A stretch of DNA of 64,000 nucleotides. Origin: Atrichornis clamosus. Taxonomy: Eukaryota; Chordata; Aves; Passeriformes; Menuridae. How positions within the stretch are numbered: the stretch's first letter is position 1; every line of letters begins with the position of its first letter. The stretch lies in contig WBMZ01003306.1 in assembly GCA_013400975.1 (NCBI GenBank), positions 1-64,000 on the forward strand. Direction: 5' to 3'. A program made the translations under genes and the position numbers. Below the pieces are notes generated by a model. The model was given only the letters and a program-made list of their open reading frames with translations. It did not search any database and was not told the origin of the DNA. Below, in pieces: positions 1 to 12,322 of this stretch.

Positions 1-726
1 TAAAATCTTTATCTCTTATGCAGAATATTATATTTTGCCATATTTTTCTTCTATCATTTATGAAAAGAGCCCCAATATTTAAAAAATGTATTTAAGACTG
101 TTCTTCCCCCAAGTTTACCTGTGCTCGGCTGACATTCTCTTATAGAAAACCTGTTCCCTAGAGGTTAACTTGTAACATGTAACAATTACATTTGTGATAT
201 TTTTATTAAATAATAGTCCCAAGCAACATTTTGAAACATTTCTGTCTCAGATGAGAAAATTAATTTCAAACACATTCTACAGTAGAGGATTGCCATAGCT
301 TTTTGAAGTAAAAGCAGGAGGAATGTATTAATGTGGACCTAAGAAAAGTATATTTTTGTTGCCTCTGCCCATTGGCTTGTCTTTATGGATGCAACAAGAA
401 GAGAAAGAGAATCTGAATCAATGTGTGTGAATAGGTTCAGCTCATGTGTTGGTGCCTGTCATAGACATTGCCACCTAAATGGTTGATATTGATCAGAGTT
501 TTAACTAAACTAAAACCAGGGTCTTGTTATGGCAAGTATCAGACAATTTCAGTAATATGTCTGGTTGCTCTATACCCCTAGTCCTTCCCAGTCAGTCAGT
601 GAACTATCACCCCGAAGAACAACACTTTAAAAGGGTTATTTCTTAAAAAAAGGTGTATTGCGGACAAGTGCAAATTATAATTCATGTTGTGGTGGCCTTG
701 GGATAGATGCCGTCCTGATTAGTGAG

Positions 727-800
727 TGGCTGCCCGGCCAGCCGCGGCACGGCCGGGAGGGACGTTCCCCCCGCAGGCACGTGCTGCAGAAAACACACGA
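727..800. other. CpG-rich, GC-rich patch inside intron
   Basis: Within AT-rich surroundings, about 75 bases carry at least eight CpG dinucleotides, including GCCGCGGCACGGCCGG. It is too short for a standard CpG island and has no obvious TATA box or open frame of known type. It could be a small regulatory element or part of the candidate cryptic exon described under findings. No function can be assigned. Confidence 0.45.
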
Positions 801-1500
801 GGACCCAGGTAGGGTGGGCAAAGTTGTTACTCAGCAACACATCTGAAGGGAACATGTGTGGAGGGCTTTGTCTATTGTGCTGCCTTTTCAGGCTGAGTCG
901 ATAATGCCAGTGTCGGTTTCAAGCGAAGCGTGTGCCAGATTACAGATAGCCAGCAATGGCATTTGAGAGCCGTTAATTGTGAAACTTGAGAGGAAAATGT
1001 GCACATTCTTTTTCAGAGTGCTATTCGAATGATGGCCTTTTTATCCCAGAACACTGTGGGTTTCACTTTTATTCTCTTCCCACATAAAACGCATGAAGTG
1101 CACTGAGTCTCTTTCATTTGGCAGCTTATATATTGCATTCTTTGCAGGGACTGCTTTGGCTTGTTAAAATGTACCCCATGTATTAAAATGAAATTGTCGC
1201 TGCTGTGTGGTGCAACATAACATGGTTTGACACCAAGTGCCTGCAGCTACAGAAAACAGACTTTTATTGCATTTATTCTTTCAGAGACAAGAGTCTCTAA
1301 AGGCTCAGTGCAGACATTCGCTTAGTTAAATCTGAATGAAGCCAAAGTGAACAATCTAAGTCGCTGTCTTTGTGCTTGTAGAGGTAGCCCAGACCACCAT
1401 ACACAGTGATAAAACCTGGAAGGGATGATTTTTAAGGGCTCCACCTGAAAAAAATGGACAAAAGACTTTGACTTCCTCAAATAATTAGGTGGACAAGCAG

Positions 1501-1584
1501 TTTTTTTTGTTTTGGTTTGGTTTTTTGGTTTGGTTTTTTTTGTTGTTGTTTTTGTTTTTCGGGGTTTTTTTTGGTGTTGTGGTG
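1501..1584. repeat. T-rich / GTTT low-complexity repeat
   Basis: The stretch is almost only T and G, with repeated GGTTT and TTGTTG units and T runs up to eight. It is ordinary simple sequence and ends near TGTGGTG. Confidence 0.8.
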
Positions 1585-2642
1585 TAGTCCTTTGGGCTCT
1601 GGCAAAATTGTATCCTGGGAGACAAACTGCTGCTGTACATGAGCCATTCTTTGCTCAAAATGTGTGACGGAAAGTGTAGTGGATAAATTAATTTTAAAAT
1701 TATCTAGACTGGTGAGAAGTAAGCAATAGATATGTCAGTGGAGTTATTTTGTGGAGAATACCTGGAGGTAAGCACTGGTGTATTGAAGGAGCATTGAACA
1801 TGGTTTTTAAACTTCTCTAGGAAATTACTAGCTTTCCATTTCTCTCTTTCCTCTTTTCCAAGTTTCTATACTCCCTTTGTAGCAAAGTCAACTGTTCTCT
1901 GCTCTAGTATGGAGTTAATTTACAAGATTTGAAAAAATGGTGAACTCACAGATGTGGTATAACCATGGTTTGGGATGTGACTAGTAGCTTTGTATCCCTT
2001 ACATTTCTTCAAAAATACATGTACCAATTCACTGTTAATGCTTTAATGTCTCAGTGTTGAAAGTTATCCTGAGGTCATAGGAGATGAACAGGAAGGCATT
2101 TCGCCTGCCAGCGTTACACGTAAATTACTGTCGTCACCCAGAATGTGAGTTTCTGTTGTAATAGGCATATATGCATTGTCTTTGGTTTTGCTATAAAGTC
2201 TGTGTTTGCAGGTCGTTTTTTTAACATTGTAATCCTTAATAATTGTTGTTTAATCCTCCATGTTCTTCTCCAAGTCCTGTAATTCATTACTTTATGCCAT
2301 TTGAAGTTACTTTGGGTGCACAGGGAATCTAGGAACACGTCCTTTGCCTTTCCAAGCAGTACGTGAGAGCATAAAGAATGTCCTTGTCCAGGGTGATGCC
2401 GTGGAGCCGAAAGGGGACTGTTCCTTGACACTGCTGTGGCTCACACACAGCCGGGAGTGCAGCTGCAGACGGGGAGGGCGGCAGGTCCTCCTCGTGAGCC
2501 GCGCTCTGTCCTAATGAGCTCAACCAGCTTCTCCACAGAAATCAGCAAGAACAGCTTTGAAGATTCCTCTCAGCATCTGTGCTTGTCCTTTTTGTCTCCT
2601 TTTGCTTTTTGTTTTTGCTGACTGAGTACTTCTGTAACAGTC

Positions 2643-2692
2643 TAGTAACGCATATTGCCTCTACCCATATCCCACTCTCTTCTCTTTTCCAG
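2643..2692 (+). promoter_or_regulatory. RBMS3: Splice acceptor region of first RBMS3 exon
   Basis: A pyrimidine-rich run from about 2657 ends in TTTTCCAG at 2685-2692. A branch-point candidate TAGTAAC sits at 2643-2649, with its A at 2648, 44 bases before the AG. This is somewhat far but within the usual range. Branch-point choice is inference; the acceptor itself is firm because it sets the correct RBMS3 reading phase. Confidence 0.8.
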
Positions 2693-2772
2693 AATGGAGT
2701 CTACAGAAAAATGTGAAGTAGTAATTCAACATTTTAATGGCAAATATCTGAAAACCCCACCCGGTCTACCAG
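2693..2772 (+). CDS. RBMS3: RBMS3 internal coding exon, end of RRM2 (partial gene)
   Basis: This 80-base exon encodes 26 complete codons, starting [20 protein letters not shown] and ending TPPGLP, with a split codon at each end. The first base completes an Arg codon (AG|A) begun in the previous exon; the last base G starts an Ala codon finished in the next exon. RBMS3 is a cytoplasmic single-strand RNA-binding protein of the MSSP/RBMS family, known to bind AU-rich 3'UTR sequence. The segment corresponds to helix 2 and the loop before the last beta strand of the second RRM. The paralogue RBMS1 reads, from memory, EAVIGHFNGKFIKTPPG here, so [13 protein letters not shown] points to RBMS3. The exon is bounded by a pyrimidine-rich acceptor ending CCAG and a consensus donor CAG|GTAAGT. 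The ATG at 2694 is an internal Met, not a start. Identity is near certain; exon number is not determined. Confidence 0.96.
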
Positions 2773-2778
2773 GTAAGT
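2770..2778 (+). promoter_or_regulatory. RBMS3: Splice donor CCAG|GTAAGT
   Basis: The exon ends CCAG and the intron starts GTAAGT, a full match to the U1 consensus at positions -2 to +6. The cut falls after the first base of an Ala codon, as required by the downstream exon. Confidence 0.93.
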
Positions 2779-5607
2779 CTAGCCATCATTATGAAATTTA
2801 AAATTCACTGAAGACTTTAGAAGACAGAAATACTGGATTTTATGTTGAGAGTGGCTTAAATTACTTCTCCTGCTAAGAGGGCATATAACTTCCCCAGTTG
2901 ACCCCTATCCTTTATGGCCCACAGCAGCTTCTTTCTTGCCCAGGTTTGTATGTTTCAAGCATTTATGCCTGACAAGCAGCAAATTTAAGAACATATGAAA
3001 ATCAATATTGTCTTACCGTGTTTTTAACTTTTAAATGTTGGTTTTTTTTTTTTTCAATTAGGCTAGAGGCCACATAAATAAATGCCGATGCTTTTCTAAC
3101 ATGCTAGGAATATAGCTACATTAGCAACTTCATTATAGGTTATAAAGTATCCATGATTTCAGGTTGTAGTACCTTTATATTCATTACAGTTACTTCTTAG
3201 TGTTGTTGGTTACTGTTACCAGTGTTAACAGCAATAGCTGTTAATACTGAGGATGTTTCAAATATTAAATTATTTTATACCTTTTGTACTTCCCATAATT
3301 TAACAAAATCCTGGCATTTTGTCACAATGCCCATAGAACACATTCATAGGTGTGTCTATGCCACATTGAAAGCCAAGTTCCAGGTATTATTTTGCTTTTC
3401 AAATCCTCCGCTATCATCTGTGTGTCCATCAGCTGTGCAAAGTTTCGTGATCAGTTGCTTGATACTGCTTGACAAGACCTACCCAAGGCCACAAATCTGC
3501 AAAGATTTCTCCTCTGGATTGTCTGAAGAGCTGCATTCAATGAGCAGGAAATACTTGCAAATTTGTGTCCTAAGTTACTATCTCCCTTTTTTTTTCCCCC
3601 TCCCTAGCTTCCCTTAAATTATTTCCTTTTTTTTGTTACTTTCATTAAATTTCTTCATATTCATTGCCTGGTTCTTTATACTGAAGATGTATTAAATACT
3701 CTAATTAAAAGAAAGCCATCTGCACAGCTACTGTGTACAGTAATTGAATGCTGCAATGTACATATAAATTTTAGTCAGATCACCTTCATGAAAGACTATA
3801 AAGCTTTTAGTACAAGCTGCAAGACTCCATTTTAAGATTTCTTTTTCAGAAGTAGTCACTGACAATTTTTCTCAGCACCAGCTAATGAATTACAGCACCA
3901 ATTTTGTGAAGTACTGCAGACTTGGGCTGCGTATAACAATGGGCAAAGCAACATAGGCAGATAATTTTAACCTTTGGCATGCCTTTCTGTATGCACACAT
4001 TGAGTCCCAGCAGTAATCTGGTTAATATCATAGCAACACCCAATGGAAAGAGTGTGAATAGCAAGGAATCAGGAAGTCCAGCTTCGTCTATAAGCCTGCA
4101 CGCTCCATGGTCACCTTCCCAGCTGTCTCAGAGAGGATACATCACTAGATCCAGAAGCAGAATATTCTTACAGAGCCTGCTTGAGATTGAAACCTACAGG
4201 GTAAAGAATGAAAGCTATAAAGTGAAAGGAATTTTATTTTTCTCTTCTTTCTAAAAATTTTTAAATTGATCAGGATTGCACTGAGTATTCAACATGAACA
4301 GTGTTGGACATCAAAATAGTAGTGTCGATAGGATAGCGTGATTGTTTACTTCTGTTCCAAGAGATACACTGAAATTGAATTTTAATGGCTATAACTTTTG
4401 GTGCTTTCTTAAAGGACATGAATAAGCTCTTTAGTTTCTTAATGAAGGTGTCCATGTGAAAAGCTTGTCTACTGTGTTTCTCTCATGGTTGTTGTTGTTA
4501 CATGGCATTTAATTGCAAGAATTATTTGGGAAGTGGCTATATTAAGAGTTTTAATATACCTGAGTACTGTTCACATGCAGATACAGCATAATGCAGCTTG
4601 GGACAAAGTCACTGAACCATTAACTGAAGTCCCTCAAAAGATATCTATAACATCCCATTTTATCCTCAAGTTTTGGGAGACAGATTTTGTATCTCCAGAC
4701 ACAGATAATTAGAACTTGTCATAGTGTATTTGATCCACATGAAAGAGACTATTTGTGCCTCATTATTAGAGTAGGACACTCTCTAAATCCATAACTTAAA
4801 GATTTGTTGTATTCATTCCTCTCCTTCTTAAGAAGCCAGAGGACAAACATGATCACCTTAACAGCTGGGTCAATTCAAAGGGTCATTTACCTTTGATCCA
4901 GTACAAAAAAATGTTCACTCCTAGTTTCTTCTTCCTGATGTAAATTCCTGTTAATGGTTGTACTCAGTTTATATATCTGTGCTATGAACCTGTATTTAAG
5001 CTTCTCAGCAAAGATAGAAGTGTCTTGTTTTATTCCCCTCCTGGCAGTTGCTTATCTTCCTGCATGAAGCAGGAATGAAAATCAAGTCTCCTAGAGTACT
5101 TGGAAAATCACGATTAGAGTCTGAAAGGATCCTCCCAGCACCTCAGTAATTGGCGTAGAAGGAGAATCATCTCTAGGTATTGCTGTGACCACTTTATGGA
5201 TATCAGTCCAAAAAATGAACATTAGTGGAAGTATGCAATGTTGTCTGTTATTAACCTCTGCTGCTCAAAGACCTGATCTTACTGAGAGAGAAAATGGATC
5301 AATCCTTTTCGGGTTAAATTACATTGATTTTGGATTTTCAGCTGGATTTTGTTCTGGTGTAGCAGTGACTTGGAAGGATTTTGCGTTTTTGTCTACATCT
5401 CTCACCCAAACTCTAATGTTCTGGTTCAGGTTTGCCAGCTAATAGAAGGTTGCACGAGGCCCACCGAGAAAGAAAGCAGCCTTGCTGCAGGCTGTGGAGT
5501 ACTGGCCTGAGGACTATGGACTAGACAAATCATTTTGGCAGCTCTCTTCCATCCACGCTGTCTTCCTCAGCTGGGTTCCCCGAGATGTGATCCTTGTGAT
5601 GTGTTGC

Positions 5608-5629
5608 CATACATCCTGTGGGATGTATG
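5608..5629. repeat. Perfect inverted repeat, 9-bp arms, 4-base loop
   Basis: CATACATCC (5608-5616) and GGATGTATG (5621-5629) are exact reverse complements separated by TGTG. It would form a small hairpin in the intron RNA. There is no T-run after it and no gene context suggesting a function. Confidence 0.7.
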
Positions 5630-5917
5630 TTTGGGAGATTAGCATGTTTACAGGATAAAACGTTCACGTGTTGCAGGGGCAGTTTTGCTTGGTTCCCAGC
5701 TCAGGATGGAAGAAGGACTGGACTAGGCAGCTTTCACACGGTGCTGAACAGCCCGTCAGAAAGGCTGGGCACCATGGCTCTGGCTTTCATGCCAGAATAA
5801 ACCATGGGCCATGACTTAGTTGTATCTTCCCAAAGAGTTGTCTCAAACATTACTTTTGAATACAGAGCTCTTTTTCAACTAGTTTTTTTTCTTGGCAAAT
5901 GAGATGTAAATTTAGTT

Positions 5918-5947
5918 GGTTTCTTGTTTGTTTGTTTGCTTGCTTTG
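5918..5947. repeat. GTTT-type simple repeat
   Basis: A short imperfect run of TTTG/CTTG tetranucleotides followed by a G/T-rich tail. Simple low-complexity sequence. Confidence 0.65.
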
Positions 5948-8900
5948 GGTTTTTTGTTGGAAGTAAGAAGTTACAAGGCAATAACTGTTGTGTACCTGGA
6001 TGTTTGAGTTGAACCAAGAGTCACACATCTAAGCTGATCCAGGCCAACGATGCAGCAGGAAAGCAGCATTACAGCTGCAAGGAGAGGAGGGCACACAGGG
6101 CATTGTGGAGGCTCTGTACTCTGTGCATTCTGAAAGCAAAAATGCATCCATCCTTTCTAACTTCAATTACTGGCTGTAGTTTCTTAAAAATTGTAGAACT
6201 GAGCACTTGCACCTCCAGATCACTCTGCTTTAACCCAGTGATAATGTAAAGATTGTTCTCTGACTCTTGAAACATTTTACTGGTCAGTTGTATGATGCCT
6301 AGGTAAATTGAGCATTACTGTGTCTGTGTTAGTGAATTATTCTCATTAAGGGTCCTTCTCCTTTCAACTCCTTGGCTTCATCCCATTCCAAAAGGAATTG
6401 CTTCTCTGTCCTGCTTGCTCAGCTAATAAGCATTTCATGATGTTCAGTCTTAGATGTACAGTACAAAATAATTGGTTGTCCCATAAATAATTAGTTAATA
6501 TCTTTGCATTTCTTTCAGACTGAGACAGTACAGTTGTCTCTAGAAATCTGCAGAATCTCAGTGCTTGGCAGATTTCAAGTAAACTTCATAAATATTCTGA
6601 GTAGCTTTGAGTGATTATTATTTTAGCGGATTTTCTTTGTGAAGGTTTTTTTTGTTTTCCCTTTATTAGCATTGCTTTTTTGAGATAAATAGACCAGGGC
6701 CTACTGGGTATATTTTCATCCTGTAGAGAGTGCAGCCCTGTGTGAAACTAATTGTTCAGGCCCCGTATTGCCACTTGGAAAGAGAAGTCAGCACATGAAT
6801 GCTACAGTGCTGTACGTCTCCATCGAGATGTGAACAGCACTACTAATGATGGAGGTAGCTTGCTCTCAGTCCTTCAGTACTGCATCTATTTTTGTTGGTG
6901 GATAGGACACTTCATATGAAATCCTGCTAATCTATGACATTTTGCAATCACTGAATTCAATTAAAAATTCCTAGCTTGTCTGTCGGTAACAAATTGGCTT
7001 CTCTTTGGATGGGCAAGCTTAGGGTACAATATTTACCTAGAGTTCTTGTTTGTCTCCCAGTGTCCTTGGATGTCTTTAAATAACTTCATTTTCTCTTTCT
7101 GAATAAACGCAAAGATTTAACAAGTTCTTACTTTTCTCTCTGGACTTTCACAGGAACATGCCTCAATTGCAGTAATTATCCTCTGCTGGTATGTCCATTA
7201 TGCTCCGTCACAACATTTTCTAATCATTATAGTACTTCCTAAATTTCATTTGATTTGTAAATACTTTGGGTTGTCAGAGGACACTGGGCCAGTTCCTGTC
7301 TCAGAGATAATTTAAAACAACTGAGACACATGAATGCTATATTGCATGATCAAGTATCTTTTTCTTATTGTTAATTTAATTACAGCTATCAGACAAAAAG
7401 AAAAAGTAGGGAAGTACTCTCCTTCTGTAGGTTAAAAGCCCCACAATTAACAAGTGGCTGTGTCATTCTGATGCTGACTTTTACCAGAGTGAAAACTCTT
7501 ACATAGAAAGGACTTACCTGCAACAATACAGATGTATTTGCAAATGCCTTATATCTCACTTTAAGCATTAATGGTCATGCTTTTTTTTTTTTTTTTGTCT
7601 TTTCCCTTTGAAGGAGTCACAAGCACTACATTTTTATGGACTCATTTCACCAAAATGAATGGATATTCTCTGCTTCTGTCCTTAGTCAGATATTTCTCTT
7701 CAGGTTCTTCCACCTTGGAGAGTAAATTCAAATAGTTAATCTTTGCTTCCGAGAAGTAGACTTAGAACTTGGAATACTCGATTTAGAGAAACATGTTTTC
7801 TGGCATATTGTGCCTAAAATGGTCATGAGAGAACAGTATTCCATAACTGTGAAATGAATATTAACAACATTTTCCACTGTTTTTCTCTTAGTGGATGAAC
7901 AAGTGCTATCTTGTTTGTCATTAGTGATGCTGTAAATTGTTTTTCTGAGCGAATGAACTTAAAATGTTTAGTTTGATAACTTTTTAACCCCTGTCTCTTG
8001 GTGCTTTATCTTTTTTATTTAATTGTCTGTTCATTTATATGCATAAAACACTGAAAAAGTCTTCCAAATCTTTATTCTTAGGGCATTTACCTAGCTGCCT
8101 GTATATATGTATATACTTTTGACTTTTTAAACTAGATAAAACAGCAGTAAAAACTATAGACTAGGTATTGGCTTGCAGTTATCTTAAAACATTTGTTGAA
8201 TGATACAGAGAACTTAGAATAAAGGACATTCTGCCAGGCTGGGTATTGGTAATACTGAGTGAAGCTAGTTTAAAAAGAGGGTTATCTTTTACAAATTGTT
8301 ATCCTCAAAACTAATCTTTATCAAAACCCCACAAATTTGCTCACTTGTATTCTCAGTTCCTTTCATGTATATGATATTAATGTTATCTGAATCTTTTATT
8401 TGTCTGCCTTCTAAGAATTCAGGTTTGTAAGTACTTTCATTGTTATCTGCAGTATATAAATTCTTCCGTATTGCATCCAAAAATATGATCCATGTAAAGA
8501 CCTCTGTAAAAAATAACAGTGTAACAAATTTTCTATTTATTTGTCCTGTTTCTCATTCCTGAATGTCATTTTTTATGGAATTGCTGGTATCTTTCACTTT
8601 CTGTGCTCCATAAATACACACGGTCAGCTCATTGTTAGCCGAAATTTCTTTTACATCGCAAACCCTCTGAACATTCTTTTAATTTCTGTCAGATTCCCAG
8701 TCTTCGCCTTTGACTAACAGTTAAAATCTTTAACTCCTCCTGTCATTGTCCTGCTTGAGTCTTGGTGATGACCATGAGGCTGCTTTGGAGCCCAGGGGCT
8801 TCCCATGCCCTCAGCAAGGTGCGGGCGCAGTCCCGAGCTCGGCGCTCTCTGACAAATTGTTCGGTGCAGAACGGGCTCTGTGGACCTATTGCCTGGGTCA

Positions 8901-11900
8901 CGTTGGATATGAAGAGGTGCCTCGGTGGGATGTACAGCTCTCAAAAGAGAGTGTCCCTAGGGAAATAGAATTTCATTTTTCAGACATCACGTGGCGGTTG
9001 AGATCACATAGACTTTGCAGAAGACGGTCATAAAGATGGACTTTCTAACCAAGAAACTACAGAATGGGTGCTGGATTAGTGGAAAATATAAAGCCTTTTG
9101 CTTAGAAAGCAGTTCCGTAGTTAGATCTCTGTGACTTTGGTTTGTGGCTTGTGCAGGCTTCTGTAACGTGGCCAATCTCATCACTGCTCCATGTTCTGCC
9201 CTCCCTTTTAGACCCACAGCTGTCACACACCACCAGCAGCAGCTCTTGGCTTTGTCCTCCTTCCAGCACTTTGGACAAGCATCATTTGTAGTTAATCCAG
9301 CCTGTACCAACTCCTCAGCAATAGATTTCTGAGAGGTTGAGACTTCAGCTGAAATCAAGTGTTTCTTGGACTTTCAAAGTTTCCTTCCTTTCAAAGACAG
9401 CCTTTAAAAGTCTAACGATATTTGTTTTGCTTCATGGCATTCTTTAGAGTTTCAAATGTGAAGTGTGTCTTTTTGTACAACTGAGCAAGACAGGGTTCTC
9501 TGTCTTTAGCTCCTTTTTTTTTTTTTTTATGTCTTCAGAATAACATTTATGTAACCTTCAGTTGTCCTTGCTGTGCTGACATTTCTGTAGGTGCTTCTGG
9601 TTTCATAGGACACATTTCCATGTCATGCTGCAAAGATCCATTCCAAATTGCCTAGATTTCTGGGATCTTGAAGATTGTATATTCTTTATGTTCTTTAAAG
9701 GCAAAAGATTTTTTTTTTTAAGCAGAAAAGAGAGAAATTCCTATCTACCCAAGATCTATTCTCATTTCCATTTAGCTCAAAAAATACTCCCTTTGCTTAG
9801 GAAGCTATAGAATTAGTTGTTTACCCAGTAAACCCCAATAGTTGGTATGCACTAATTTTTTGGAGGAACGTGAGCTGAGCCAATTTGTATTTACGCTATA
9901 AGAAGGTATGTATCAGTGCTAAGTCATGTAGTTTGAGCTCATGAGGGAAGCTGTGTGAGAGAAGACAGAGGGCTGACATCATCTAAAACCTGCTTTTCCA
10001 GAAATATATAAAGTTGTTGACGATGGGGACAGTCTCAAAAATCTGCAGTGCTACATATTTATGTTGTGTTTCATTGGGTCTTGTACAGATTTGATCTGTA
10101 AGTTCCTAGGAAAAGAACATAACTTTTTGTAATTCAAAAAGCTATATGATGAAATACTGAGTTTTGTAATCTAGCTGTATAATTAAGGAGGAAGACTTTC
10201 ACAGAGTTGGAGGGAGGTTATTACTTTGTAACTAGATGTAACAAAAAATGCATGAGATCAGTTTGTTTGTGATATCACAGTAATTCAGGTCATGATTTTT
10301 AGAATAGCATTACTGCAGTTTGGATTAAAATCCTTCACTTGGTTTATGAGAACGAAAGTCAGAGAACAATATGGCATATAAATGAGAAAACATTATTCCT
10401 TTTTTCTTCCTGTCACAGTACCACCTGTCATATCTTTCCTAAGATTTCCAAAAGTCTGCAGCATAAATAGAGAATTACATTCCTTTCTCATTCATATCTA
10501 GTGGCAATGAACTGTACCACACTTTATCTAAACTAATTTCAATATATACACTTTTTTTTCTTTTAACTCATAGTGCATTTTTTGCTGTTAAGAGTGACTA
10601 TGTAACTCTCGTAATTCAGAAAATCCATTCCCTTTATGTGAAGTGGTGGATATATTTCCTTATGAACAAAAAAATCCCTTCTGTATGTCACTTGCTGCAT
10701 AACCAGCACAGCTGAGAGTGTGTGCGCTGAATTCTGTCTTGCCTCATACATCAGCAGGAGAAGTGTCGACAAGTTTCTGGTCCAGGGACAGTGCTGTTCC
10801 TTGGATGCACTTGTAAAATCCAAGACAAGACAGACGAGTTGCGCAGGTGTTATGGCAGGCAAAATTTATGAGCCAGAAAGATTCACAGCTTGAATTTCAG
10901 ATTGTTTAGGTCTAAAGGGCTGGCAATTTAAAACAAAGCAATGCAAATAAATAAAAACATGCAAATCAGAGCATGAAACGATGTGGAATATTGTAGAGTC
11001 ATTTGTACGTGATTCAGATTTCAGGGAGGAATTCTGCTTTTGAATCAGCTGTGGCCAGCAGTGGCACAACTCCTCCTGTATCTTCCTCTCCTGCATTGCT
11101 TTATTAGTCCCTTCAGGACAGTTTAAATGATGGAGTACATCTGCTTTGCAGACCCTACTGCTGCAGTATAGTGTTGTCACACCTGAGCCAACTAGTTTAA
11201 AATTCATTTTAAAAGCCAACTTGAGCAAGGCTGAGCACAGACTCACCACTTGAGCTCATGGTGTGTTATGCTCAATAATAATAATACCCAGCAAGTGGTC
11301 TACATTTTTTTTTTTTTAACTGAGGAAAATTATTTCACTTTCAGGCCTTTCATAGAAAAATTCTTCCTTTCCTCCTCCCTCCCTCCCGCTTTTTCACTTA
11401 CTTTCACATTAAACACTTTAAAATTCGAAGTGTAGAGAAATTTATGTCAGAAATTTCAGTCTGAACCTTTACCCTGTAAATTCCAACTAACTCGAACAAA
11501 AAAGTTATCTTGAAGCTTAACAATGTGCAGATAGATATTTTTGACACACTTCTTTGAGCATCCATATTTCAGCCAGAAGTGGAAGCTTTTGGGAATGGAC
11601 TTTTCAAATGTCCCAATAAAATTGGAGTATAGATTTTTCACATGTTTTGGAAGACTGCTGTAAATCAACAAACATCCAGGCTAGGTGCCTTCAAGCACCC
11701 TCGGCTGGCAGACAGCCTCATGGAGGATCTCAGGTGGCCTTGTCCCATCAGGGCTAGTACAGAGGGTTTTCTACAAATTCATTTATACTGGCAGATCTTG
11801 TGAAAAAATTGGTGGCTTGAAAGAGAGGGTATTTATCTGAAATGAGTGTTTTTGTGAACAGAAGTCATCCTGCAGGTGCTTGATGTGTCCTTGAGCATTT

Positions 11901-12208
11901 TGGTGCTGATGCCTTTAGGAAGGACTTTGTAGTGAGAAAGGGAATGTCACGAGAGAGGGAAGGTACATATAATGGGAAAAAAGTACACAGGGCTTGTCCT
12001 CCTTTCCTAGTCTTGCCTTCCTGCCTCCCTCCCTCTTTGCTTCCCTCCAAAAGTAAACCTGTTGCTGGCATCAGAGGAGCACTGAGGACTCTTCTGCAGG
12101 CCTTCCCCCTGAGCATGAAGTGACATGAAGTGTCTGGAGTAGCGTGTGAAGATATTTCCCTTTGAGATTCATCCAGACAAAGCTGAGTGGTATCACAACA
12201 GCAGTTCC

Positions 12209-12322
12209 CATATGTTTTGGATGCCAGGAGCCTCTTGCTTAATTGAAGCCTCTCTCTCCCTTTTCCATATGTTTTGAATACCAGGAGCCTCTTGCATACT
12301 TGAAGTCTCTCTCCCCCCCTTC
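12209..12322. repeat. Two-copy tandem duplication, 57-bp period
   Basis: Two adjacent units (12209-12265 and 12266-12322) both begin CATATGTTTT and share CCAGGAGCCTCTTGC. Counting by eye, 49 of 57 positions agree. The period is a multiple of three, so an antisense frame through it shows a 19-residue repeat, but that frame (11865-12359, minus) has no other sign of being a gene. The divergence between units indicates an old local duplication. Confidence 0.85.

Larger units (their letters stand above)
1..2692 (+). other. RBMS3: RBMS3 intron, 3' part (upstream of first exon)
   Basis: This stretch lies directly upstream of the acceptor at 2691-2692 and should be the end of an RBMS3 intron whose start is outside the window. 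It is mostly AT-rich unique sequence. Visible contents are a CpG-rich patch at about 727-800, a T/GT-rich simple repeat at 1501-1584, and the pyrimidine tract of the acceptor. The exon encoding the RRM2 RNP1 motif, which must precede this intron, was looked for and not found. The small open frames at 658-904, 2114-2523 and 2436-2621 show no recognisable protein. Confidence 0.9.
2773..12208. other. Intron segment, mostly unique sequence
   Basis: No gene or clear interspersed repeat was recognised. Visible items are T runs near 3041-3055, 7580-7597 and 9517-9530, a GTTT-type run at 5918-5947, a perfect short hairpin at 5608-5629, and a CpG-enriched patch at about 8811-8910. Open frames such as 3222-3617 (plus), 8987-9358 (minus) and 10866-11249 (minus) encode nothing I recognise and fit chance. 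Confidence 0.7.

Noticed and set aside
3222..3617. 131-codon plus-strand open frame
   Set aside because: Low-complexity hydrophobic end from a T-rich tract and no known similarity.
8987..9358. 123-codon minus-strand open frame with CPKCW and CCWWC cysteine pairs
   Set aside because: The cysteine pattern fits no zinc-binding family I know and nothing else supports a gene.
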